From Pithys albifrons albifrons (lineage: Eukaryota > Chordata > Aves > Passeriformes > Thamnophilidae), in assembly GCF_047495875.1 (NCBI RefSeq), contig NC_092461.1, forward strand, positions 96,168,431-96,232,430: DNA of 64,000 nt. Reading direction: 5' to 3'. Each line of letters starts with the position of its first letter. The stretch's first letter is position 1. Under the pieces are notes generated by a model, which worked only from the letters and a program-made list of their open reading frames with translations, had not been told where the DNA came from and searched no databases. This document shows, piece by piece, positions 36,922 to 48,096 of the stretch. Position numbers and translations under genes: made by a program.

Positions 36922-39900
36922 AAATGGGTTTTACACCCTGAAAACACTCATCTAACTCTACTACACACTTTTCAGCATCTCACATTTGCCACCAACAAAT
37001 TGAGGAAAGTGGCCCTGTAGAAGGGAAGCTGGATTGTAAAAAAGAAAACTGATTCCCTTCACACTCACTTGCCTAGGCTCACAGGCACCAATTTACCCAC
37101 CTCCAAGATATCTGGCTGGAACTCCCGATGAAGTCATATTTGTGAACCACCATAGTTCAACTCACATTTTGTAGGTTCTTCTTAGGTTGCTTATCCTGCT
37201 ACATTCAGGTATGTCTTTAAGGAGCTAACAGTAATCACCATCTTCTTTTCACCCTGTGTTACTTCTCAGAATCATCTGAATTTGTCTTTTTTTCCCTTGC
37301 TAGGGACAGAGAACATAGTCCAGGCTTCAGCTGCATCCTTTCCCTTTTCATCAAGATCTTAAGGTAGCCCTTGTCTGAAAGTCTGACCTTGATTTTCATC
37401 AACTGGAGGCAGTCTTATGTTTTTCCATGAATATTTCAGTGTTATGTGCAAACTTGTGATCTTGATGACCTGCTGCTTTAGGCATCATGTTCTCCTGCCA
37501 TTCTTAAGAATTAAAACCTGCAAGAAAGCAGCACCTCCAGTGTTCCAAATCTCCTTTCTCTTTTTTAGAGGGGTTGATTTGGATACAATATTCAGATAGA
37601 TGATAACTACAAAGGAAGTTAATAATACATGAAATTTGAACATATAATGAAATTATATAGCTTTGCAGTGCTTTGAAATATTGAAAGAAAATCTTGCCAA
37701 ATATGATGAGTGACAATGCGTGCTTGTGAGGATGCAAGCAGACCACCATTTCCACCTATTCAGTGTTGAAATGTGAAGTACATACATAAGAAACCTGGCA
37801 AATGTCATCATAAATGAAAGCACTTATCAGTACAATGAGGAATTATTAAACATTCTTTGTTCATGTAACGTTACCAGAGAAAGAATTTCTATATTAAAAG
37901 CCAAAACTACAGTACAGTTCAACATTCAAGGCTGTGATAAAACAGAATGACAAATGGTTGATTTGCTAGACAATATCAGCCATTAGACACCTTTAATTTT
38001 ATACCAGGCTAAATTTTTTACTAATTGCATCTCAAGGCTGAAACCAATATTCAATAAGAATATAAAATTTCTTGAAGAACTTGATGCAAAAACTACATTT
38101 TGATGGGTATTGGTTGTAACAATCTGAAATTTCTTAGCCACTTTATTTTTGTCACCCAGTTCTAAACCACCAGACTTTTCTTACAATGATGGACTTGAAC
38201 TTGAGGATGGGTGATGTCCTTGAATGTAACTACTTATTTCTTTGGTTGTATTAGTTTTTAGCACTAAAACAGTCTTATAGTTGTTTATTTGTTTGTTTGT
38301 TTATAAAAGTAAAACAAAAGATGCTATCTTACACGTAGGAAAGTCTGTGTTCACTGTCAAAAAGGAAACATGGAATTGAACATTGACCTACGAAACAGAT
38401 GTTGTACCTCTCAGTGATATGAAGGTGGTTCTGTTCCGCATGCAGCCATATGATTCACCTTTTGCTGCTGCTTACCGTGCACTGCTCAATTTTCATGTGC
38501 AACATTATAAGGCTGTAGCATCTGGTATCTGCCTCTAGTACACAGCCAAAGCCAAGAACAAACTGTGGCTTATAAATATGTACCTTTTAACCTTGAACAG
38601 GTTCTGTTGCCATGAATTGGAAATGCGTAGTCAGAAGATGCATTTCACAGCTAGAAGTTTCTGAGAACATAGTGAGAAGGTTCCACCTGGTATCTGTTTT
38701 CTGGCTACTGACTGTCACAAAAATTGCTGTCACTTGGCTGTTTCCTTCATCTTGAAGGGGATTCCAGTGAGACATTAGAAATGACAGAAGGAATCAGCTG
38801 GAGTCTAGCTAAGTTAAAACAGAATCAGCAGCATCTGTTAGAATACCTTTGGAACAAAGGTTTGATTTCTAGCTCAAACTTCCCAAAACTTCACAAGCTA
38901 AATTGCTTATAGATATGCTTGTGAGAAAATGTAACATTCAAATTTAAGGTCAGACTGAGGAGAAAGGAGAAAGTCAGATTATCAGAGACCAACTCCTAAT
39001 ACTTCTTTAAATACAACCAACATAAGAGTTAGAAAAAGTCCATTTTTAGAAATTCAAAAGAGCATTACAGAATTAGATCGGGATTGTATGTTTACTATAT
39101 GCAAAACCAAACTTATTTCTAAAAGAAGCAGCAGAATTATATTGAGAACATAGTCTCTTTTCCCAAATGTATCAGTAACCAGCTATAAGACTTTGGCCTA
39201 AAGACTGGTCAATGTTCTGAATAGAGTATCAAAAATCTGTATAATAACTGGGAAGAATTAGATAGATTAAAGGTATTAAACAGTTTGAGAATATAGTGCC
39301 ATTAAATTAAGAAAGAGTATAGAAGGAAAAAAATGTCTCCAAAACTACCTCTTTGCAAAATCAGTAGTTCAACTCCCCTTGAGATTAATATTCCAAAATC
39401 TGATCCCATAATTAGATTCTGATAGGTTTTTTCAAACACTATTCCCTTATATAAAGCTTAGAAAAAGTCTGCTGAATTTCCTCAAATACAGAAAACACCC
39501 AGGCTCAGCCCCATGTCATAACTTGTGGGGATTCCTAACTTCATCTTCTCCCTCATTGAACAGTGTCTTAACATATGGCTATAGGCTATAAACTTTTTTC
39601 TCCCTTTCACTTATACTCTTTGCATGCTGATTGCAGTAGCTTGTTTAATAAAATAAAGAAATAATAATTAAAAAATTAGAATAGGAATTGCACTGATTCC
39701 CACTGCCAAGATCTTGCTCTTTTGAATGGCAGAGGAGGCTAATTGGGCATGCAGAAAGCTTTTCTCCTAAAAGCTTGGGAAATGAAATGCTTATGGGATG
39801 ATACAAAGACTTTAAAGCAGTTTTTCAGATTCAGGCAGAATTCAGAAAAATCAGGTTACTTACCTTTATCTGATTTATGTTCCCAAATTTAAAATGAAAT

Positions 39901-41487
39901 TATCAGTACTTTCAAGCTCATATTAATTTTTCCAAAATATATACATTAAAGCTAATGAGAGAGCATGAATAGAAAAGAGTGGGAGTCACGGGATTTAACA
40001 CCTTGTATACCAATCATTATGATTCAGTCTGTGTACACCTAATTGATCATCCTTGTACTCAATGAGATCAAGATTTAAAATTACTGTATTGTCAACCTAC
40101 TTTTCCTTAGTCCTTACAACCCCAACAACAGGAGCTGATGAGTTTTTTTGATTCCTCCTCTTTCCTGTAATTTTATTTGATTTTTTTCTTTTCCCTATAT
40201 TCTATAATCCTTCATTCAATAAAGTGCATTATAACCATCCTTTCTCCTTTATTATTTTTACATAAGGAAAAATATCTTATCTATCAGAGGCTAAAATTAT
40301 AGCAAATGTATTATCTTTTAGGTGCTATTGTGTATGAGCTTATAGAGAGGAAAGGCTTTAAAGTGTGTCAACTAATGAAAATCTAAGCAATAAGGTATTC
40401 TAACTCATTACAGTTTTGTGCAACCTTATCTATGAACTAACAATGAGTTCATAAAATGTCAGCCCAGAGGCTAACTCCTTCAAACTTATAAGTATTTGAG
40501 ATTTACAGCCAATGAGCCCATTCTCAACCTCAGCTGTCATGACAGTAAATACACTGATCGATTCCTATTGCATCTCACAATCAGAAACATGGAGAAAAGC
40601 TGCCGATTAGTTGCTAAAATTATAAGCTGCAACTTAACTTTAAGCTTTGTTTATGGTACATTTCAGCTGTCAATTATACCTTTCCACCTGACAGTAATAC
40701 TGACTCTGTGTTGTACATGTACAATATGTTCAGCAAATCAAAACATGACTTGTATAGGGTGAAAAAAATCAGAAAACATGAAGAAAATGTTATGTCAGGT
40801 ACCACTTCTGCCCTTTTCCTGTAGCAATGTGTTTTAACTTACTATACCTGTTAAGTTACCAGTAATGGATAAAAATGACAGCCTAAGCAAGATAAATCAT
40901 AGATGGAGGGGTTTTATAGCATTGTCAGTAAAGTTTAGAGGAGACTCGTATAAAAACAGCAATGCCACAGAAATATTATAGATAGAAATACACCCAGAAA
41001 GTGCATTTCCTTTATGGGACAAGCAAAAATTACATTTTGTTCTATATTAATTTATTAACTCTTAAATTCATGTTTTAGATTATAAATGGCAGTCATCAGT
41101 TTCTTTATTATGGTGAATAGAGATGGTCAGTTTTAAGCAATAACTAAATTGTTTGGCATGCTATTTATAGCTGCAGTGATACAAAGCAGAAGGAGACTTA
41201 AATGACCATAACTCCAAAACACTAAGTCCTGAACTATAATTTTTTTCACAATGCATCAACAAAGATCAAAAGTATATTTCTCTCTAAATGTATGTTTACA
41301 TTTGAACATGGATTTCCTTCTCCCTGTGGATTTGCTACAAAGATTGCTTTGGTAGAAAAATCACAGTATTTTTTGACAAACAATAATATAGAAATCATAT
41401 TATTGCACGCAAGGGAAAATATATGGAGGGGTTTGACAACAGAGAAAGCAAGCATTTGTGTAAATAATTTATTGTATTTTGTTTAAG
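36922..41487. other. Long AT-rich non-coding stretch
   Basis: About 4.6 kb. A short (GTTT)n run near 38280 is the only simple repeat noted. No gene or transposon recognised. Confidence 0.5.
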
Positions 41488-42462
41488 TGGCAAGGTTTTG
41501 ATAGCAGGAGGTTGAGAGAGACTGCAGGGGCAGCTTCTGTAAGAAGATATCAGAGGCTTTCCCTGTGTTGAACATTCCCATATTGGAGTTCCATCAGAGT
41601 CCAAGAGGGATCTGCCACTGTCCAAAGCTGAGCCAACCAAGGACAGTGGTAGTACCTCAGTCACAGCATACTTAAGAAAGGGTAAAAAATGCTGTGCAAC
41701 AGCAGCTGGGAGAAAGGACTGAGATGAGAATGAGAAGAACATCTCTGCAGAACTAAGACCATGGTGAGACAGAATGTCTCATTGCAGCCCATGGAGCACC
41801 ACAGTGGTGCAGGTGTCCACTCTGCAGACCATTGGGAACCCATTGATTAATCAGGTGGGTATGCCCTGAAGAAAGCTGCAGCCTGTGGAGAACCCCTGCA
41901 GGAGTAGAATCCTGGCAGGATCAGTGGCCCCATGGAGGACCCACATTGGAGTAGTCTGTCCTGAAGGACTTCACCACACGGAAAAGACCCATGCTAGAGC
42001 AGTTCTTGAAGAATTGGAGCCTGTAAGAAAGGTAAAAATTGGAGCTCTTCATGAAAGATTGTATCCCATGTCTAGGAATCCATGCTGGAACTGGGGAACT
42101 GTGTGGGAAGAGGAAAGAGCAGGAAAGACAAAGCCTCATTAACTGACAAAAAATCCTATTCCCTGTGCACCTGTGTGAGGAGAAAAGAGGTAGAAAAGTT
42201 GGATGAGATGTTGAGCCTGGAAAGAAGGAAAGGGCTGGGTAAAGATGTTTTTAGTTTTATTTTATATCTCACTATCTCACTCTATTGTGATTAATTTGCA
42301 ATAAATTAAGTTAATTTCCCCAAGGTGAGTCTGTTTTGCCTGTTATGGTAATTGGTAAGTGATTTCCCTGTCCATTTCTTGACCCATGAATTTTCATTAA
42401 ATTCTCTCCCATGTCCTGTTGATGGAATAGTACAGTGCCTTAGTGGGCACCTGACAACCACA
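41488..42462 (+). mobile_element. ERVL-type LTR, about 1 kb
   Basis: Contains the features of the common avian ERVL LTR in order: GCAACAGCAGCTGGGAGA, GCAGCCCATGGAG repeated in varied form (41786-42020), AATAAATTAAGTTAATTTCC, the GTCTGTTTTGCCTG and GGTAATTGGTAAGTGA blocks, and GTGGGCACCTGAC near the end. The ~40-bp imperfect internal repeats around the CATGGAG/CTGGAG units are typical of the family. Ends are approximate and no target duplication was found. Confidence 0.85.
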
Positions 42463-43655
42463 AAGACCAATCCAGTACCTCTACCTAGAATAAAATATTT
42501 TAAATCAACTGTACAAATTAATTCCTCATCTGTGTGTGTATTTGTAGAGTATTTGCTCTCCACTAGCATCTCTCTCAAATGAAGATAAATATTTCTTTCA
42601 AGATCAGCTTCATCATTGAATCACTGAGAACTCATAGATGATGGTAAGGATTAGTCCTTTTTATTTCAATTCCCACTGTTTTTCAGCTCTTCCCCTCTTG
42701 GTATTTCAGCTATTAATATTATGGGATTCTCAAGCCAAGGCCATAACTACTATCATAATGATTTAGTAATTGTTTGTATTTCATTGTCTTTCAAGGAAGC
42801 AAACTATGTCAATATGTCCTTCTCATTTTGTCATTCTATGCAAACTATTTCCCTTTAGAGATCCATAATGATATGAAGAAAAATACAAATACTCAAAATG
42901 CATAGCAAAAAATAAAATCACTTTGTATTAAGACAAAAAAGTCAATATTCACACTTTTTATTTTCTAGTACAACTATTAACTACTGTTCAGTGTGGGTAG
43001 TTTTTTTCTGTTTGAAGGTTTTGATAATTTGTTTGTGTTTTCTTTGTTCCTGATAACTTCAGTAACTCCAAATGGTCAGTTTTCCCTCTCTTTGCCAATT
43101 TTTAGGGAGATTTAAACAATTTTCTGATCCGGAATCAATTATTTTAAAATTCAAACAGAATTTTTGCTTTGTTCATCTATTTATATATATATATTAAATA
43201 CGATACATGAAAAAAAAACCCTGTTTCATCTGTCACAAAGACCCAAAATTCCTGGTACCTCAAAAAGTTCTGGGTAGACCACGATATTTGCTGATAGCTC
43301 AGTAGACTATGAAATATCAAAGGCATAAAGTAAATGAACAAATTTCTTAGAAAAAAATTTTTGGTCCTATCTGTCATTTAAATGACAGTCACAATTTTAA
43401 AGTCTATGTTACCAGAAACCTGGAACAGAGTCATCAGGTAACACCTGCCAAAGAATTTGCAAACCAGTTTGTCTTATTAGCTTCATCCACAGACCCTCAA
43501 GCTCATGAAGAACAAAACCTTGGTTTTCCGTACTTACATTATGATAATGCAAGTGTATTGTAGTAAAGACTCAGAAACCATAAAATCAATACTAACCATC
43601 AGAGAAAATATGGAGAAATATAAAACTTTTCAAAACAAACATACTTTTGTGAATG
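42463..43655. other. Non-coding stretch, nothing recognised
   Basis: AT-rich spacer with a short TA run near 43185. Confidence 0.5.
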
Positions 43656-43659
43656 TTAT

Positions 43660-44241
43660 TGATGCCAAAGGGGTTTTTGTTCTGATTTTCACATTTTGTA
43701 GATTTTAGGAACACAGTAGTTGTAGATTTTTAGAGGGTTAATATTTCTAACAGTTTAAGTTTAATGCCTTTCTATCACTACCCCTGTCCCAGAACAGGGA
43801 GCTCAAATTCCTTTAGTTAATTAATCTTGTTTAGACTCCTTTCCAAGGTAAAGAGCTGAAGGATATCAGAAGGCCTACAGAATGAAACATAAACACAGGT
43901 CAGAGTGACCCAAAAGCCAGAATTGGATGAACTCCAAGAGATCTTTGTGTGCCTGAAGAAGAAGAGTTGATGAAGACAGAGGGTCTTGACGACCCCAGAC
44001 CAAATTCCGGGGGGTTGGACCAGGGGTGGGACTGGGGCTGGACTGAGAAATGTGTAAAGCAATGATTGGAGGGATCTTATTATAAAAGCCATGGAAACAA
44101 GAACTGAGACACACACATGTCATCCTGTATTCCTGTGGGCTGTAGGCCCTGTGTTATTAAAGGACCTTTACTTTTTCTCTTACCCTACACTAAGGTGGCT
44201 CGAAGTCCTGTTTTTGGGGGGAAGGGTCATTCACGGCATCA
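43660..44241 (+). mobile_element. Solo LTR, family A copy 3, 4-bp target duplication
   Basis: Starts TGATGCC and ends GGCATCA, a perfect 7-bp terminal inverted repeat, and is bracketed by TTAT (43656-43659 and 44242-44245). TTATTATAAAAGCC near 44078 is a TATA box and TTATTAAAGGAC near 44155 a polyadenylation region, fixing the plus orientation. This is the best preserved of the three family A copies. Confidence 0.9.
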
Positions 44242-44245
44242 TTAT

Positions 44246-46955
44246 TTACAATACAGATAAATTTAACAAAATCCAGAAATGAGACTATGTGGGCAAAACC
44301 CAATCCTTTCTTCTCTGCTGAAATTTCTCATAACTCATCATTTGAAATGTCAGTTCTTCTTTTATAAGACCTAATTTTGTAAAAACCAGCAGTTCAGAGA
44401 CTGATTTTTTTTTTTAGTTCCATGACAAGCAATTGCTTTCCAAGGAAAAATTGGGGTATATCCAAATTTTTTCTATCCGCTGCTTTTTGCTGAAAATTCA
44501 GGATTTTCAGCATTTGTTGCTATTCACACCCTCTCCAGACTCATTCACAGCAACTTTGCCCCATGGAAAGCATTTGTTTCATCGGAACCATGACCACAAA
44601 TTAAGGAAAATAATGAAAAACGCAAACTAAGAAAATGCATAATATAAAACATTCAAATATCATGTGCTGATGCTTCAGTTCCCATTTTTAATACCTATGA
44701 GATTATGTTCTCCAGATTGCATTTTCCAATTGTGTGAAGGCAGTAAGATTTACAGTGCACAAATGATCAGCAACAGAAAGGAACAGGAAGAAACTCCATG
44801 AGCTCAGCGGCTAAGAAAAAAATTGGGGCACAAGATGAAACCTGCAAGTAACTAGAGAAGTATTTCTTATCATAATATATATATATATGAAGAGAGTTTG
44901 GTTTTTTTTGTGAAAAGTCTTCAACAGATGCTGAAGAGTTATGTTTTCTCAGTCTCATTACTGTTTAATGAGCCTCACTTTATGTCCAAAACTAAAGCTA
45001 GGTTCATCTCATTTTGTGAGGGCCAGTTATACACAGGAGATTTTTCTTGGAAATTGCCATGGAACAAAATCCTTATAGGCACCTTGGTTACATGAATGTA
45101 ACAAATATGCTGTCCTGACTTTACATGCAGTCACTGTTGCTATGACCCTACTGGCTCTGTCAGCAATTGGGAAAAATATCATCTTGAGTTATGCCTTCTC
45201 AAACACAATGCAAACTTGATTTTGATTAAAAAAAATGAAGTTTCATTATTATGTCATTAAGCTTCAGAAAAAGCAAAGGATGCAAATATCTTATTCTTAG
45301 AACTCAACAGTTCCTTCTTTGTGTGATTAAAATTAGTTTTTGCTGTTCATAGTCCTCAAAAGCAGCCTGTTATTCAAACAGTCACACAAATTGAATAATC
45401 AAGTAAAGTTTTAATGTATGAGATTGCTGGTTGAAGTGTACATAAGATTTTTCTAGAAGACAATTACTGGTAAGGGAAGTAAGAATCAATGACATCCTAA
45501 GAACAAAGCCTGCTTTTACAGCTCAAAATTTTATCTTTCAACCAAATCTCTTTGGAGGGGTTATTTTTTTTTTTTTTGTGAGGAAGAAGCTCAAAGGGAT
45601 TGTAAAGGTGTTCAGTGTACAGAATTTACTAGAAAGGTATTTGATTAGGTTGTTTATCATGTGCTACCAATTTTTATCTTTGTAATGCAAAGTTGCTGTT
45701 CCTATATTATATATGCATATTGTGCACACAACCCTATTTCTGGATTGCAAAATCAGCTAAAGAAAATAAATGAAACCTGCTTTTTTCTTTAGCCAAAAAT
45801 TTACAATACTGAGATATTCCCACAAAATGAAGAAGATAAACTTCATAACAGCTAGCAGTGAAGGTAAGGTAGGTTATTTTTAGTATGAAAGAATATAATG
45901 TGACACAATTTCTAGCTCCACTGTGCATCACTAAGTGTTATGCTTTGCTCCTGTAGAGAAAAACTACCCATGATAAGAAAAAATGTTAGAAATTCTTATT
46001 GATTACAACATCACAAGAGAAATATCTCATCGTAATTAAATGAGAAAAGTATTTTAGTTAGTAAAAATATTTTGTTAGTATGGCTGAGGTTTTGTTTATT
46101 TACCAGAGACCTATGAAAATTTCAAGCATTAAGATATATTAAAATACTTCTTTAAAGATAATATTCATCCTATACACTGTTTGGAAACATTCCTCAAAAA
46201 GTTACTAGAATTAAGGTGAGAAACAAGTTTTCAGCAGCAAATAGTGAGAAGTTTATATTTCTTTTTCAGTTTTAAATTAAATCTGTACATTGTAAATGAC
46301 TCAATAAAAACATATCACAGTATTTATTATCCTTGTGGATATTATACCTGCCAGTTTTTAGGTATTTGAATTATTCTTTTCTCAACATTAATGTCAGTTT
46401 AAAAATTAATTTAGCAATGTTATTTCTTTATCCTATTGCTGATAAATATAAGCATTTTTAAATTTTAACTGTCACTTAACCCACATAAATTAAACATTAA
46501 TTATACCTATTGAAGAGAAAAAGCCTTAAATGAGCTCTTTCTCATACAGAGCTCACAAGATGCCCTTAAAACATTTTTCTCACTAATATGAATATATTCA
46601 CTGCTGTTTTCATGTTTCAAGGCAGAGCAATGCATTGCTTTAGCCAATCAGTTCTTTATTTTCCATGGACCACTGAAAAACAAGGTTTGCAATTCTTGGT
46701 ATGGAACTGTGCTCTGCGGTGAAGTAAAAGTGGAGTTAATTGATTCCGATTGACAGAAAAGCAAAAATTTTTCATATGTGACACTTTGGATCCTCTCTGA
46801 GGCCTCAGAAACAAGGACCAAGAATTTTCTTAAATAAGTTGCTGCAGCCCAGTGAATGTCTGATGCAAGTGACTGGACTTTCAGCACTGTGAAATGTACA
46901 TCAGAAATACCAAATTAATTTTAGGTGTAACTAAGAATTGGATAAATGAGGCTTT
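44246..46955. other. AT-rich non-coding stretch
   Basis: No recognised gene or transposon. A short (TA)n run lies near 44875. Confidence 0.5.
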
Positions 46956-46961
46956 GTCAGA

Positions 46962-47246
46962 GGTGACATCCGATCCCGTCAGATCTCGGAAGCTAAGCAG
47001 GGTCAGCCTCGGTTAGTACTTGGAAGGGAGACCTCCTGGGAATACCAGGTGCTGTAGGTTCTAGTCCCGAGGACTTCACTGTCACCGTCCAAGCTCCCTT
47101 AGCCATGGCAGACGAACCTCAGGACTTAAAGGGTGGGGCCAGTTTCGTGCACACTGTGCCTCACTTAAAAAATCCACTGCGCAGGCTCGAAGGGCACACC
47201 CACGTGGGTAGAGCCCTTCTGAAATCTTCATTCATGAAGCTGAGCC
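46962..47246 (+). mobile_element. 5S-rRNA-headed SINE, tail split by an LTR
   Basis: From 46964 to about 47062 the sequence follows 5S rRNA closely, with AAGCTAAGCAGGGTC (A box) and TTAGTACTTGG plus GGGAGACC (C box) kept. The head is short by about 20 bases compared with other copies. The body and CATGAAGCTGAGCC tail follow. The microsatellite tail (ATAC)n reappears at 48080, after the 47247-48074 insertion. Confidence 0.88.
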
Positions 47247-47280
47247 GTATCGGTGGATGGTTAATTGTCCACCGATACGG
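47245..47280. repeat. Perfect 13-bp inverted repeat with 10-bp loop
   Basis: CCGTATCGGTGGA (47245-47257) and TCCACCGATACGG (47268-47280) are exact reverse complements. It straddles the SINE/LTR boundary. Confidence 0.95.
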
Positions 47281-48074
47281 TGAATTGGGAAAGGCGCTCC
47301 TAGGAGCAGGGCTCAAAGAGCAATGGTATATGCTCTCGAGGGACAAGCTCCTTCGAAGCTCAGGGGAGGCTCCTCCCGCCCCCAACCCGGCGACAATTCC
47401 CCGAAGGAAGAGGTCCACACGAGCTGAGAGTCCATGAAGAGAAGCAAAGTTTATTGGTGTGCCCAGGGGAGCATGGGACTTTCCAGAACAGGGGCGGAGT
47501 GAAACTCCTTCGAAGCTCAGGGGAGGCTCTTCCCGCCCCCAACCCGGCGACGATTCCCCGAAGGAAGAGGTCCACACGAGTCGAGAGTCCATGAAGAGAA
47601 GCAAAGTTTTTTGGTGTGCCCAGGGGAGCATGGGACTTTCCAGAACAGGGGCGGAGTGAAGGGATGAGACAGGGAGGAACGACACACCTCATTGGTCGGT
47701 ATGCAAATTAGGTGGAGGAACAAAGGGAGAACCAATAGGAGAACCGGGTTTGAACATAACCATATAAGGGAAATGGTGCACTGCACCAAACAGGGACCAA
47801 TCAGGAGAGGGTTGGCAGGAAAGTGCCCTAGGGGTCTGTTTGAAGGAGAAACCTGGACAGGGATGACTAAGGGTAAAATGACAAAGGTAGCCATCTTGAG
47901 GTACATAACAATCAAACTGGGGAAATGTCCATGTAACTCCTAAAGCCCCCATTGTCCTGATTCAGCCGCTTCAAGGGTTCTCCAGATTCTTGGACCTCCG
48001 CGTCCTCATCCACCCAGCGCTTATAGTATTTTTGCCATTTAATAAAGTCCTCATCTACTTGGTCTCCTCCGACA
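47247..48074. mobile_element. Solo LTR inserted in a SINE tail, 5-bp target duplication
   Basis: GAGCC lies on both sides (47242-47246 and 48075-48079). The right end is CGACA; the left end begins GTATCGG rather than TG. It has CCAAT-type boxes and CATATAAGGG near 47760. AATAAA-like signals occur on both strands, so orientation is left open. The insertion includes a 157-bp tandem duplication and a hairpin at its left end. Confidence 0.65.
47348..47661. repeat. Two-copy tandem duplication, 157-bp unit
   Basis: Copies at 47348-47504 and 47505-47661 differ at only a few bases. The unit runs from CTCCTTCGAAGCTCAGG to GGGGCGGAGTGAA and includes the TTTATTGGTGTGCCC segment (TTTTTTGGTGTGCCC in copy 2). 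Open frames of 110-174 codons on the minus strand arise from the duplication and are not treated as genes. Confidence 0.93.
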
Positions 48075-48079
48075 GAGCC

Positions 48080-48096
48080 ATACATACATACATACC
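48080..48096. repeat. (ATAC)n tail of the split SINE
   Basis: Four ATAC units directly after the GAGCC duplication, the displaced 3' tail of the SINE at 46962. Confidence 0.85.

Noticed and set aside
46964..47062. A functional 5S rRNA gene
   Set aside because: Only part of 5S is present and it continues into the SINE body and tail; other copies show the same fusion.
47161..47685. 174-codon minus-strand open frame
   Set aside because: It spans the SINE tail and the 157-bp tandem duplication of the LTR, and its repeated peptide blocks come from that duplication.
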